Source: Thermoactinomyces intermedius (GTDB lineage Bacteria > Bacillota > Bacilli > Thermoactinomycetales > Thermoactinomycetaceae). Taken from it: a stretch of DNA of 64,000 bases. The notes beneath the pieces are model-generated. The model did no database searches and was not told where the DNA came from. It saw nothing but the letters and a program-made list of their open reading frames with translations. Location: the NCBI RefSeq assembly GCF_016055025.1, contig NZ_JAECVW010000001.1; one strand, written 5' to 3'. This document shows positions 7,347 through 16,417 of this stretch, piece by piece. How positions within the stretch are numbered: position 1 is the stretch's first letter; every line of letters begins with the position of its first letter. The position numbers and the translations under genes were made by a program.

Positions 7347-10097
7347 TTGGCAGAGCAAGGACGTTGGATTGACTGGGAGACAGAGGAAGTTGCTTCTCAC
7401 TTTCAGGTGAATCCATCCGTTGGACTCCGTGAAAAAGAGGCGCAAGAACGACTCAAGCAGACCGGACCTAATCAGTTGTCGGAAGGGGAAAAGTCTTCCC
7501 TTTTCGCTTTGTTTATTGATCAATTCAAAGATTTCATGGTTTTGGTTTTGTTGGCGGCGACGTTGATTTCGGGATTGCTGGGCGAATACACCGATGCCGT
7601 CGCCATCATTGCGATTATCATCCTAAACGCGGGACTGGGATTTTTTCAGGAGATGCGTGCGGAAAAGTCCCTGCAGGCATTGAAAAAATTATCGGCGCCG
7701 GCTGCCAAAGTCAAACGCGACGGGGAGTGGAAAAAAATCGAAGCTTCCCGGCTGGTTCCCGGGGATATCGTGTCGGTGGAAAGCGGGGACCGGATCCCGG
7801 CTGATGTGCGCTGGATCCATACGGAAAGCTTATACGTTGAAGAATCAGCCCTGACCGGGGAATCGGTTCCGGTCAAAAAACAAAGCGAAGCGCTCTTGCG
7901 GCAGGATGTGGCCATCGGCGACAGGAAAAACATGGGATACATGGGGACCATGGCCGTGCGGGGAAGTGGAACAGGCATTGTCGTTTCCACGGGAATGGCC
8001 ACGGAGATGGGAAGAATCGCCCATTTAATCGAAACGGCCGAAGGGGCGGACACTCCGTTGAAGCGCCGGTTGGAACAACTGGGGAAAGTGTTGATTGTTG
8101 TGTCCCTGATTTTGACCGCGATGGTGGTCGTGACCGGAATCATTCACGGGCATGATGTGTATCAGATGTTCCTTGCCGGGGTTTCTTTGGCGGTTGCCGC
8201 CATTCCCGAAGGGTTACCGGCAATTGTGACGATCGCGTTGGCCCTGGGGGTACAACGGATGATCAAACGGCAGGCCATCGTCCGCAAACTCCCGTCGGTG
8301 GAAACCCTGGGCTGTGCAACGGTGATTTGCTCGGATAAAACCGGAACATTGACGCAAAACAAAATGATGGTGACCCACATTTGGGCGGACCAGGTGCTGT
8401 TTCAAGTGACCGGGAACGGGTATGACCCCGAGGGAGACATTTTGTTGGAAAAGACAAAAGTGAATGTCCAAAAGTGGGATTCCTTGAAAAGGCTGATGGA
8501 GATTGCGGCCTTATGCAATAATGCGGCTTTTATCCAAAAAAGCAAAAAAGGGTTATTAAACAAAAAGAACCAATGGGAATTGGACGGCGATCCCACGGAA
8601 GGAGCGCTGCTGGTTGTTGCGAAAAAAGCGGGATTGGACCGGAATCATTTGGACAAAACGTGGGAACGGGTGAAAGAATATCCTTTTGATTCCGAGCGCA
8701 AAATGATGTCGGTATGGGTGAAACAGGCAGGAAAACATTTTCTTTTTTCCAAAGGGGCGCCGGATGTCCTGTTGAATAAATGCACCCATCTTCTGGTGGA
8801 TGGGAAAGTGGTGCCTTTGACGGAAACCAAGCGCAAAAAAATCATGCAAATGAATGAGCAATTGGCAGCCAAAGCTTTGCGGAATCTCGCCTTTGCCTAC
8901 CGGGAAATCAAACCGAAACCGGTAAATACGGACTTAAAGGATTGGCAAATGGAACAGCGCTTGATTTTTGTCGGCCTGACGGGCATGATGGATCCGCCCC
9001 GTCCCGGCGTGAAAGAAGCCATCCAGCAGAGCCGGCAGGCCGGGATCAAGACGGTCATGATTACCGGGGATCATCAGGCGACGGCCGAAGCCATCGCCAC
9101 CGAGCTGAAGATCAAGCGGCCCGGCGGTTTGACACTGACCGGACAAGATCTTTACAATATGAAGGATGAAGAGTTTATCCGGATTGTCAATGATGTGGAT
9201 GTGTATGCACGCGTCTCGCCCGAACATAAACTGCGGATTGTCAAAGCATTGCAGAAAAAAGGACATGTTGTCGCGATGACGGGCGACGGAGTGAATGATG
9301 CCCCGGCGATTAAAGCGGCAGATATCGGGATTGCCATGGGTGGCATGGGGACGGATGTGTCCAAGGAAGCCTCTTCGCTCATCCTGGCCGATGACAATTT
9401 TGCCACCATCGTTGCAGCTGTGGAAGAGGGCCGGAATATTTATGAAAATATCCGGAAATTCATCAGTTATTTGTTGGCAAGCAATGTCGGGGAGATTTTG
9501 ATCATGTTTTTGGCGATGTTGGCAAGTTTGCCTTTGCCGCTAGTACCGATCCAGATCTTATGGGTGAATCTGGTGACGGACGGATTGCCGGCCATGGCCC
9601 TCGGTGTGGATCCGGCGGAGGAAAATGCGATGCAGCGGCCGCCGCGCGACAGCCGGGAAAGCATTTTTGCCCGCGGCGTCGGATGGAAAATTGTGACCCG
9701 TGGTCTGTTTATCGGGGTTTGTTCTTTGGCTGCTTTTTGGATTTCTTATATCGAAACACCGGAAAATCTGGTGCGGGCACAAACGGTTGCCTTTGCCACG
9801 CTGGTCCTTTCCCAGTTGATTTATGTGTTTGATTGCCGTTCGCAAGGAACGATTTTCCAACGCACGCCGCTGGATAATCCCATGTTGGTGTTGGCGGTGT
9901 TGTCGTCGGTTGTTCTCTTGCTGGGTGTGATTTATTATCCGCCGCTCGGGCCGGTCTTCCACACGGTTCCGCTCGGTCTCAGGGAATGGATCCTTGTGAC
10001 GGTGACTTCCACGATGCCCGTCATTCTGGCCGGATTGTTCGATGTCCTGCGCACGTTTTTTTTCCGCAGACCGGTGAAAACCGTCGTACAGCGATGA
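7347..10097 (+). CDS. Cation-translocating P-type ATPase, calcium type (YloB-like)
   Basis: The 916-residue membrane pump belongs to the P-type IIA (SERCA-like) family and most likely exports Ca2+ with ATP. Seen in order: the N-terminal cation ATPase domain; two membrane helices near 65-110; the actuator with LTGESVPV; PEGLP in helix 4 (about residue 288, the calcium-site signature); the phosphorylated Asp in DKTGTLT (about 330); GDGVNDAPA (about 645); and six C-terminal helices. The start is a TTG at 7347, 8 bases after AAAGGAGGA; longer upstream readings have no site. In B. subtilis yloB also sits beside rqcH, but there the two genes are not arranged with a pyr operon. Substrate specificity is inferred from the family. 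Confidence 0.93.
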   Translation: MAEQGRWIDWETEEVASHFQVNPSVGLREKEAQERLKQTGPNQLSEGEKSSLFALFIDQFKDFMVLVLLAATLISGLLGEYTDAVAIIAIIILNAGLGFFQEMRAEKSLQALKKLSAPAAKVKRDGEWKKIEASRLVPGDIVSVESGDRIPADVRWIHTESLYVEESALTGESVPVKKQSEALLRQDVAIGDRKNMGYMGTMAVRGSGTGIVVSTGMATEMGRIAHLIETAEGADTPLKRRLEQLGKVLIVVSLILTAMVVVTGIIHGHDVYQMFLAGVSLAVAAIPEGLPAIVTIALALGVQRMIKRQAIVRKLPSVETLGCATVICSDKTGTLTQNKMMVTHIWADQVLFQVTGNGYDPEGDILLEKTKVNVQKWDSLKRLMEIAALCNNAAFIQKSKKGLLNKKNQWELDGDPTEGALLVVAKKAGLDRNHLDKTWERVKEYPFDSERKMMSVWVKQAGKHFLFSKGAPDVLLNKCTHLLVDGKVVPLTETKRKKIMQMNEQLAAKALRNLAFAYREIKPKPVNTDLKDWQMEQRLIFVGLTGMMDPPRPGVKEAIQQSRQAGIKTVMITGDHQATAEAIATELKIKRPGGLTLTGQDLYNMKDEEFIRIVNDVDVYARVSPEHKLRIVKALQKKGHVVAMTGDGVNDAPAIKAADIGIAMGGMGTDVSKEASSLILADDNFATIVAAVEEGRNIYENIRKFISYLLASNVGEILIMFLAMLASLPLPLVPIQILWVNLVTDGLPAMALGVDPAEENAMQRPPRDSRESIFARGVGWKIVTRGLFIGVCSLAAFWISYIETPENLVRAQTVAFATLVLSQLIYVFDCRSQGTIFQRTPLDNPMLVLAVLSSVVLLLGVIYYPPLGPVFHTVPLGLREWILVTVTSTMPVILAGLFDVLRTFFFRRPVKTVVQR

Positions 10098-10121
10098 GGG
10101 GAAGGAGAAAAAAACGACATC

Positions 10122-10961
10122 ATGAAGTTCACAAAAATGCACGGACTTGGAAACGACTTTATTCTCATCCACCAGACGCAAAAGCCGTCTTTTGAGGAAT
10201 GTTCGGCGTTGGCACGGAAGATGTGTGACCGCCACAAGGGAGCCGGTGCGGACGGCCTGGTGGTGATGTACCCGTCCGAACAGGCGGATTTTTCCATGCG
10301 GATCTTTAATTCGGACGGATCAATGGCGGAACAATGCGGCAATGCCATGCGCTGTGTGGCCAAGTACTATTATGAAAAGATTTCAAGCCGGAAAAATACG
10401 TTTACGATCGAAACCAAAGTGGGGGTGCAACCGGTTTGGACGGACGGGAAAAACGTGAGGGTGGATATGGGCAAACCCGTTTTGACACCAGCGGAGATTC
10501 CCGTCCGGTTGAGCGGGGAACAAGCGGTGAACCAAACGATCGAAGCGAACGGGGGTTCGTTTCGGTTTACGGCCGTGTCCATGGGAAATCCTCATGCGGT
10601 GATTGAAGTGGGGGATTTAGACAAGTTTCCGGTCGAAAAGTGGGGACCCGTTCTGGAAAAACATGATCTGTTCCCGCAAAAAGCAAACATCGAATTTGTC
10701 ACATTCCATTCGCCGCAAGAGGCATGGATGCGGGTTTGGGAGCGGGGCGTCGGACAAACCATGGCTTGCGGTTCCGGCGCTTGTGCGACGGTCGTGGCCG
10801 GGGTGCTTGCCGGCCGCCTTGATCGGAAAGCCCGGGTGAAGCTTCTGGGGGGCGAATTGCTCATCGAATGGGATGAACAAGATCAACATGTTTATATGAC
10901 GGGGCCCGCTGAATTTGTTTATGAAGGGGTATGGCTGGACCATCGCCATACCCGTGGCTGA
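10122..10961 (+). CDS. dapF: Diaminopimelate epimerase
   Basis: The 279-residue cytoplasmic enzyme interconverts LL- and meso-diaminopimelate, supplying peptidoglycan and lysine. Both catalytic cysteines are visible, in GSMAEQCGNAMRC and in ACGSGACATVVAG, at the spacing expected for a cofactor-independent proline-racemase-type epimerase. The ATG at 10122 follows GGGGAAGGAG, 24 bases after the ATPase stop, so the two may be co-transcribed. Its stop codon is immediately adjacent to the stop of the opposing lipoprotein gene. Its terminator therefore lies inside that gene. Confidence 0.97.
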   Translation: MKFTKMHGLGNDFILIHQTQKPSFEECSALARKMCDRHKGAGADGLVVMYPSEQADFSMRIFNSDGSMAEQCGNAMRCVAKYYYEKISSRKNTFTIETKVGVQPVWTDGKNVRVDMGKPVLTPAEIPVRLSGEQAVNQTIEANGGSFRFTAVSMGNPHAVIEVGDLDKFPVEKWGPVLEKHDLFPQKANIEFVTFHSPQEAWMRVWERGVGQTMACGSGACATVVAGVLAGRLDRKARVKLLGGELLIEWDEQDQHVYMTGPAEFVYEGVWLDHRHTRG

Positions 10962-11711
10962 TTACTTGCGGGAGTCCCAGCGGAAGGAAACGGGAGGTTC
11001 GGTGGAATCTCCCGTTCTTTTTTTGCGCCGGCGCACGCGGATCCCCCAAATGATTCCGGCAGCCAAACCGATGACGGCAAGGAGCAAAATAACACTCCAA
11101 GTGTAAGGGTTGGGAATCACATAAACGACATAAACCGGATTGGGCTTGGTTGGATCAATCTTCCATGTCAATGTTTTTCCACCTTGTTCCACGGAGGTTG
11201 CGTTATGTTCTTCCGCTTGAAGCGGGGTGGTGAGATGGAACCGGAAATTCATTTGTTTCAGAATCCATTCGGCCAGGTCTTGCCGGGGCATTTCCTCCGA
11301 TAAGTTGATCACATCTTGATAAATGATCCTGGAGGTGAAAAATTGATGTTCCACGTTTAAACCGCCGTCCTTTTTTGGCCCCGTTGCCGGTGCAGAACCG
11401 GTCGGTTTAAGCGATTCAAAGGTTTTTCCGGGCGGTTCCTTGATCACGCTTCGGACCTTTTTTTCGGCCACAAAGCCTTTCTGGGATCCTTCTGAAATCT
11501 CCCGCAGCTGAAATCCTTGTTGCTTCAGCCGGGCTTTTACGTTGCCCAGATTGGGCAAGATCAAATCATTGGTGAGAACTTTCACTTGGTAGGTTCCGGA
11601 TCCGTCGCGATGGATGTCCACATGAATGTCGGCTTGGACACATCCGGTGGTGAATAACAGAAAAAAAGACAGACAGATCAGTGTCAAAATCCGATGATTT
11701 CGTCTGTGCAT
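10962..11711 (-). CDS. DUF3153/LppM-like lipoprotein with C-terminal membrane anchor
   Basis: This 249-residue protein of unknown function resembles DUF3153/LppM-type lipoproteins; the assignment comes from pattern memory and is tentative. It has an N-terminal signal sequence ending in a lipobox (FTTGC, Cys24), so the mature N-terminus should be lipidated on the outer face of the membrane. An extracytoplasmic domain starts with ADIHVDIHRDGSGTY, and a single transmembrane helix lies at about residues 208-227. A short tail rich in Arg and Lys, presumably cytoplasmic, follows. The ATG at 11711 follows AAAGGGGA on the minus strand and is served by a clear sigma-A promoter at 11738-11766. The last 20 codons overlap the dapF terminator on the other strand. 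Confidence 0.75.
   Translation of the reverse strand: MHRRNHRILTLICLSFFLLFTTGCVQADIHVDIHRDGSGTYQVKVLTNDLILPNLGNVKARLKQQGFQLREISEGSQKGFVAEKKVRSVIKEPPGKTFESLKPTGSAPATGPKKDGGLNVEHQFFTSRIIYQDVINLSEEMPRQDLAEWILKQMNFRFHLTTPLQAEEHNATSVEQGGKTLTWKIDPTKPNPVYVVYVIPNPYTWSVILLLAVIGLAAGIIWGIRVRRRKKRTGDSTEPPVSFRWDSRK
10989..11024 (+). terminator. dapF terminator inside the opposing gene
   Basis: AACGGGAG (10989-10996) pairs perfectly with CTCCCGTT (11009-11016) over a 12-base loop, followed by CTTTTTTTT to 11024. It starts 27 bases after the dapF stop but lies entirely within the 3' end of the minus-strand lipoprotein gene. Confidence 0.85.
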
Positions 11712-11737
11712 ATAAATCCCCTTTGACTTTTTTCAGG

Positions 11738-11766
11738 ATTATACACGGAATCATCATTTGCTTCAA
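11738..11766 (-). promoter_or_regulatory. Sigma-A promoter of the lipoprotein gene
   Basis: On the minus strand TTGAAG (11766-11761), a 17-base spacer and a perfect TATAAT (11743-11738) precede the lipoprotein start by 26 bases. Confidence 0.8.
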
Positions 11767-11837
11767 ATGAACCGGAACAAATCGGGGAAAGGTAGAAATG
11801 GGAACGCTTTCGTTCGAACATGCTCATGGATTGTTTT

Positions 11838-11866
11838 TTGAAATGACTGATCGGTTCCATTAAAAT
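11838..11866 (+). promoter_or_regulatory. Sigma-A promoter of pgi
   Basis: TTGAAA (11838-11843), a 17-base spacer and TAAAAT (11861-11866) lie 63 bases upstream of the pgi start. Confidence 0.8.
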
Positions 11867-11929
11867 GAAGATTGGTTTGTTCATGGAAAAACCGTAATAC
11901 CAGGAATCGGAGAATGAGGGTGAAAAAAC

Positions 11930-13285
11930 ATGAAAAACGTGATTACGTTTGATTACACCAAAGCCAACGCTTTTTTCAGCGAGCGGGAAATCCATCAGAT
12001 GGCTCCGGCGGTCAAAATGGCGCACGAATTGTTACATACGGGGACCGGGGCCGGATCTGATTTTCTCGGTTGGCTGGAACTGCCGGAAAAATATGACCGC
12101 GATGAGTATGAGCGGATTAAAAAGGCGGCTCAAAAAATTCAATCGGACTCGGACGCCCTGGTGGTGATCGGGATCGGCGGTTCCTACTTGGGAGCGCGCG
12201 CGGCGATTGAAATGCTGACCCACACGTTTCATAACCAATTGGCGAAATCCGAGCGAAAAGTACCGGAAATCTATTTTGTGGGCCATCACATTGCTTCCAC
12301 ATATGTGGCGGATCTGTTGGAGTTGCTGGAAGGAAAAGAAGTCAGTGTCAATGTGATTTCCAAATCCGGAACCACGACGGAACCGGCCATTGCTTTCCGG
12401 ATTTTCCGCGAATACATGGAAAAACGCTACGGAAAAGAAGAAGCCCGTCGCCGGATTTATGCCACCACCGACCGGAAAAAAGGCGCTTTGAAAAAACTGG
12501 CCGATGAAGAAGGATATGAAACGTTTGTCATTCCCGACGATGTGGGCGGACGTTACTCGGTGTTGACCGCTGTCGGCCTTTTGCCGATTGCCACGGCCGG
12601 AATCGATATTGATGAAATGATGGCGGGAGCCCGGGCCGGGATGAAGCGGTACGGGAATCCGGAGTTGGCGGAAAACGAGAGCTACCAATATGCTTTGGTG
12701 CGAAATGCGTTGTACCGCAAAGGAAAAACCACGGAGATTCTTGTCAACTATGATCCGTCCTTGCAATATTTCAGTGAGTGGTGGAAACAGCTCTACGGGG
12801 AGAGTGAAGGAAAAGACCAAAAAGGGATTTTCCCGGCATCGGTCAATTTCACCACTGATCTTCATTCCATGGGACAATACATTCAGGAAGGTTTGCGCAA
12901 CATTTTCGAAACCGTGGTGTTTGTGGAAAAATCCCGCAAATCCGTCACCCTTCCGGAAGATGCCGGTGACTTGGACGGGCTCAACTACCTGGCGGGAAAA
13001 GAACTGGATTTTGTCAATCGCAAAGCTTTTGAAGGAACCATGCTGGCCCATTCGGACGGCCAAGTGCCCAACCTGGTGGTCTCCGTGAGCGAGCACAGTC
13101 CGTATGCCTTCGGGCAACTGGTGTATTTCTTTGAAAAAGCTTGTGGAATCAGCGGATATTTGTCAGGAGTCAATCCGTTTGACCAACCCGGGGTGGAAGC
13201 TTACAAAAAGAACATGTTTGCCTTGCTCGGAAAACCAGGGTTCGAAAAAGAAAAAGAAGCATTACTCAAACGGTTGAATTTCTGA
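11930..13285 (+). CDS. pgi: Glucose-6-phosphate isomerase
   Basis: The 451-residue glycolytic enzyme (B. subtilis Pgi is about 450) interconverts glucose 6-phosphate and fructose 6-phosphate. The SIS-fold sugar-phosphate site is seen at ISKSGTTTEPAIAFR (about residue 144) and GIGGSYLGARAA (about 82). A further conserved element, FTTDLHSMGQYIQEG, lies near 305. The ATG at 11930 follows GAGGGTG. The gene is monocistronic, with its own promoter at 11838-11866 and a strong terminator at 13309-13345. Nothing unusual is seen. Confidence 0.98.
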   Translation: MKNVITFDYTKANAFFSEREIHQMAPAVKMAHELLHTGTGAGSDFLGWLELPEKYDRDEYERIKKAAQKIQSDSDALVVIGIGGSYLGARAAIEMLTHTFHNQLAKSERKVPEIYFVGHHIASTYVADLLELLEGKEVSVNVISKSGTTTEPAIAFRIFREYMEKRYGKEEARRRIYATTDRKKGALKKLADEEGYETFVIPDDVGGRYSVLTAVGLLPIATAGIDIDEMMAGARAGMKRYGNPELAENESYQYALVRNALYRKGKTTEILVNYDPSLQYFSEWWKQLYGESEGKDQKGIFPASVNFTTDLHSMGQYIQEGLRNIFETVVFVEKSRKSVTLPEDAGDLDGLNYLAGKELDFVNRKAFEGTMLAHSDGQVPNLVVSVSEHSPYAFGQLVYFFEKACGISGYLSGVNPFDQPGVEAYKKNMFALLGKPGFEKEKEALLKRLNF

Positions 13286-13308
13286 AACTTTGCCTTTTGG
13301 TTGGATCC

Positions 13309-13345
13309 ATCCGGTTTCATCCTTCCGATGAGCCGGATTTTTTTT
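13309..13345 (+). terminator. pgi terminator
   Basis: ATCCGG...CCGGAT with an inner TCATC/GATGA extension forms a stem from 13309 to 13338, followed by eight T residues. Confidence 0.85.
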
Positions 13346-13447
13346 ATTTGCAGTTTTTAAAGCCTGAAAACACGAGCGGGATGGAGAACCATCCGGAAGT
13401 TGATGGACAAATCCGTTTGCAGGCGTCCGGAGCGAATCGCTTCGTTA

Positions 13448-13477
13448 TTGCATATATTATAAATTTTATGTGATAAT
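13448..13477 (+). promoter_or_regulatory. Probable promoter of the M42 peptidase gene
   Basis: TTGCAT (13448-13453), an 18-base spacer and GATAAT (13472-13477) lie in an AT-rich stretch 61 bases before the start codon. The -35 box is only partly conserved. Confidence 0.5.
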
Positions 13478-13538
13478 GAAAAAATAAGTCATTTTTATCG
13501 ATTCATTACAGAAGCTGTAAAGGCAGGGGGACAGAATT

Positions 13539-14609
13539 ATGGATGCTTTGCAAAATTTGATGGAGGAACTGGTCAATGCCAAAGGGGTTCCAGGAAATGA
13601 ACGAGGAGTCAGGCAAGTGTTCCAAAAACATTTGGAACCGTTGTCGGAGGAGATCCTGACTGATCGTCTCGGGGGATTGGCCGGAAAAAAAACGGGAGAT
13701 CCCGACGGGCCCAAAATCTTGCTTGCTGGGCATCTTGATGAAATCGGTTTCATGGTTACATACATTACCGAGAAAGGCTTTTTAAAGTTTCAACCATTGG
13801 GCGGTTGGTGGGCGCACAATATGTTATCCCACCGGGTGGTGGTCCAATCCCGCAAAGGCGAATACTTGGGAGTGATCGGCTCCAAACCGCCTCACGCCTT
13901 AAAAGTGGAAGAACGGAAAAAAGTCATGGACATCAAGGATATGTTCATTGATATCGGTGCGAAAAGCCGGGCGGAAGTGGAAGAAATGGGGATTCGTCCG
14001 GGAGACAGCGTGGTTCCGGTATCCGATTTTTTCACCATGCAAGACGGAAAGATTTGGGGAGGAAAAGCGCTGGATAATCGAGCGGGTTGTGCTTTGGTCC
14101 TTGAGGTGTTGCGGCAATTGAAAGATGAGGAGCATCCCAATGTTGTCTACGGCGGAGCCACCGTGCAGGAAGAGGTCGGCGTGCGGGGAGCGGGAACGCT
14201 CGCGGAATTGGTGAAACCCGACATTGCCTTTGCGTTGGATGTCGGGATGGCCTACGACATACCGGGCTTTGAAGGACATCCCGGGGAAGCGGCGATGGGG
14301 GAAGGCCCGTTGATGTTTATCTTGGATTATACCATGATCCCGCATACCGGTTTGCGAAATCTGGTGATGGATACCGCTGAAGAGCTGGAGATTCCATTGC
14401 AGGTGGATGCCTTGATGGGCGGCGGGACCGACGGGGCAAAATTCCATTTGCACGGAATTGGATGCCCGACGGTGGTGATCGGGTTTCCCACCCGGTACGT
14501 GCACAGTCATAATTCATTGATGTCCAGGCATGATTTTGAGCAGGCTGCCCGGTTGTTGACGGCCGTCATCAAAAAATTGGACCAGAATACGCTGGACAGC
14601 TGGATATAA
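13539..14609 (+). CDS. M42 family metallopeptidase (glutamyl aminopeptidase/endoglucanase-like, YsdC/FrvX type)
   Basis: The 356-residue cytoplasmic protein has the family's normal length and is a two-metal aminopeptidase of the tetrahedral TET type. Metal and catalytic residues are visible in AGHLDEIGFMV, GGKALDNRAGC, the glutamate pair of VQEEVGVRGAG, ALDVGMAYD and the C-terminal His of YVHSHNSL. The ATG at 13539 follows AGGGGG. Annotations of this family as cellulase (CelM) are usually misleading, and aminopeptidase activity is the better inference. The gene is isolated, and a perfect inverted repeat without a T tract follows the stop. Confidence 0.93.
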   Translation: MDALQNLMEELVNAKGVPGNERGVRQVFQKHLEPLSEEILTDRLGGLAGKKTGDPDGPKILLAGHLDEIGFMVTYITEKGFLKFQPLGGWWAHNMLSHRVVVQSRKGEYLGVIGSKPPHALKVEERKKVMDIKDMFIDIGAKSRAEVEEMGIRPGDSVVPVSDFFTMQDGKIWGGKALDNRAGCALVLEVLRQLKDEEHPNVVYGGATVQEEVGVRGAGTLAELVKPDIAFALDVGMAYDIPGFEGHPGEAAMGEGPLMFILDYTMIPHTGLRNLVMDTAEELEIPLQVDALMGGGTDGAKFHLHGIGCPTVVIGFPTRYVHSHNSLMSRHDFEQAARLLTAVIKKLDQNTLDSWI

Positions 14610-14622
14610 TTACCGGTGGAAC

Positions 14623-14649
14623 TTGGCCGGATGCCGTTCATCCGGCCAA
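14623..14649. repeat. Perfect 11-bp inverted repeat after the M42 gene
   Basis: TTGGCCGGATG (14623-14633) and CATCCGGCCAA (14639-14649) are exact complements around a 5-base loop, 13 bases after the peptidase stop. No T tract follows on either strand, so it is not a standard intrinsic terminator. It could be a mRNA-stabilising 3' hairpin or a U-tract-independent terminator. Confidence 0.6.
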
Positions 14650-15008
14650 ACCCCGCTGAATCCGCTTACAAAACGAATCCCGTTTGGGAAGCCAATTCCT
14701 CCAAGTTATACCAAAAATATTTTTTATTAGTTGAAAATAACAAGTAAATTAATTAATATATAAATAGTTTTATTTGAAATCATATTAAGGTTTTTGTTCC
14801 AAAAAGGATGAATTGTTGGAAAAATGGATAAAGTCGAGCAACGAAAGGGGTGGCTTATTTTTATTTCACCAGTGTATTTTGAAATATTCAAATAAAAAAA
14901 CAATGACGTTTTTGTGATGGTTGACGGATTTCGGGACAAAATGAGAAAAGCTGTGACGACTGATTGATTTGATCGAAATGGATGCCCTATATACAGGAGG
15001 AGAGACAG
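14650..15008 (+). other. Gene-free AT-rich region upstream of the permease
   Basis: This stretch of about 360 bases holds no open reading frame with a ribosome-binding site and no riboswitch that I recognise; I looked for T-box, lysine and c-di-AMP (ydaO) signatures. Base composition is clearly more AT-rich than the flanking genes. It contains one promoter-like sequence (14731-14759). If that is used, the permease mRNA carries an untranslated leader of about 240 bases. Confidence 0.5.
14731..14759 (+). promoter_or_regulatory. Candidate promoter of the amino acid permease
   Basis: TTGAAA (14731-14736), a 17-base spacer and TAATAT (14754-14759) match sigma-A spacing. The surroundings are so AT-rich that a chance match is possible. 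Confidence 0.4.
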
Positions 15009-16409
15009 GTGAATTTATTCCGAAAAAAAGATATTTCCAATGCACTTGCAGAGTCACAAAAAGGAGGAAAATTAAAGCGGGATTTAGGGGCCTTTGATTT
15101 AACCATGCTTGGAATCGGGGCAGTCATCGGCACAGGCATCTTCGTGCTGACGGGGGCCGGTGCACTCAAAGCGGGTCCGGCCCTTGCCGTTTCTTTTGTC
15201 ATTGCCGCCATCGCCTGTGCGTTTTCGGCACTGGCTTATGCTGAATTCGCATCGATGGCTCCGGTTTCAGGATCTGCTTATACGTACAGCTATGCAACCT
15301 TGGGAGAAATTATCGCATGGATTATCGGTTGGGATTTGGTCTTGGAATATTTGTTTGCAGTCAGTTCGGTTTCGGTGGGTTGGTCTGGTTATTTTCAATC
15401 CTTGCTGGGTGGTTTTGGCATTCATTTTCCGGATGCACTGACCGCGGCACCCGGAGCGGTGGAAGGAGTCACGACCTATTTTAATTTGCCGGCATTTTTG
15501 ATTGTCATGATCATTATTACGTTTTTGCTCTCGCGCGGAATCACGGAGTCTAAAAGGGCCAATAATATCATGGTGATCATTAAAGTGGCCGTGGTTTTGC
15601 TCTTTATCATCGTGGGGGCATTTTATGTGAAGCCGTCCAACTGGGAGCCGTTTGCCCCGTTTGGATTTGATGGGATTTTTTCCGCAGCCGCTCTGGTCTT
15701 CTTTGCTTTTATCGGGTTTGATGCGGTGGCTGCAGCTGCAGAAGAAACACGGAATCCCAAACGGGATTTGCCGATCGGTTTGTTGACCTCGCTTGGGATT
15801 TGCGCCTTGCTGTATGTGATTGTCACGCTGGTGATGACGGGGATCGTTCCGTATCAGGAGTTTGCCAAAGACCTTTCCCACCCGATTTCGCTGGCCTTGC
15901 AGAAAGCGGAGCAAGATTGGTTTGCCGGTGTGATCGATCTGGGGGCCATCATGGGGATGACCACCGTGATTTTGGTGATGCTTTACGGGCAAACCCGGAT
16001 TTTCTTCTCCATGTCCCGGGACGGTTTGTTGCCAAAAGCGTTTTCCTGGGTTCATCCCAAATATAAAACACCGTACACCAGCACTTGGATTATCGGAACC
16101 ATTGCGGCTTTTGTCGGAGCGCTTCTGCCTCTGGATAAATTGGCGGAACTGGTGAACATCGGAACGCTCTTTGCATTTACGGTCGTTTCGCTCGGCGTGA
16201 TTATCCTGCGCTATACCCAGCCCGATTTTCCGCGCCCGTTCCGTTGCCCGGGAGTTCCGGTGATTCCGGCCATTGCCATTTTTGCCTGTTTGTTCTTGAT
16301 TTCCAATCTGGCGGTCTTTACCTGGATTGCCTTTGCCGTCTGGTTTGTCATCGGACTTATCATTTACTTCACCTATTCCCGGAAGCATTCTTTGCTAAAT
16401 CAACAATAA
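15009..16409 (+). CDS. APC-family amino acid permease (YfnA/cationic amino acid transporter type)
   Basis: The 466-residue protein has about 12 hydrophobic segments and the APC signature GIGAVIGTGIFVLTGAGA in helix 1, so it is a secondary amino acid transporter in the cytoplasmic membrane. The overall pattern matches the bacterial CAT-like branch (B. subtilis YfnA). The substrate cannot be read from the sequence. I chose the GTG at 15009, which sits 6 bases after AGGAGGAG; the in-frame ATG at 14982 precedes that site. The gene stands alone behind a long AT-rich leader. It ends at a bidirectional terminator shared with the opposing flippase gene. Confidence 0.9.
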   Translation: MNLFRKKDISNALAESQKGGKLKRDLGAFDLTMLGIGAVIGTGIFVLTGAGALKAGPALAVSFVIAAIACAFSALAYAEFASMAPVSGSAYTYSYATLGEIIAWIIGWDLVLEYLFAVSSVSVGWSGYFQSLLGGFGIHFPDALTAAPGAVEGVTTYFNLPAFLIVMIIITFLLSRGITESKRANNIMVIIKVAVVLLFIIVGAFYVKPSNWEPFAPFGFDGIFSAAALVFFAFIGFDAVAAAAEETRNPKRDLPIGLLTSLGICALLYVIVTLVMTGIVPYQEFAKDLSHPISLALQKAEQDWFAGVIDLGAIMGMTTVILVMLYGQTRIFFSMSRDGLLPKAFSWVHPKYKTPYTSTWIIGTIAAFVGALLPLDKLAELVNIGTLFAFTVVSLGVIILRYTQPDFPRPFRCPGVPVIPAIAIFACLFLISNLAVFTWIAFAVWFVIGLIIYFTYSRKHSLLNQQ

Positions 16410-16417
16410 ACCAAAAT

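Noticed and set aside
12032..13117. A 361-codon minus-strand frame opposite pgi
   Set aside because: No recognisable family, no ribosome-binding site, and the opposite strand encodes complete Pgi with all its motifs.
13539..14609. Possible endoglucanase annotation for the M42 protein
   Set aside because: The metal-binding residues and length fit M42 aminopeptidases; cellulase labels in this family are historical.
14840..14875. AAAGGGGTGG in the permease leader, resembling part of a T-box
   Set aside because: The T-box bulge needs AGGGTGGNACCGCG, which is absent, and no terminator/antiterminator pair follows.
15267..16388. A 373-codon minus-strand frame opposite the permease
   Set aside because: The composition (many Gly, Asn, Arg and His) is the reverse complement of membrane-helix codons; there is no ribosome-binding site.
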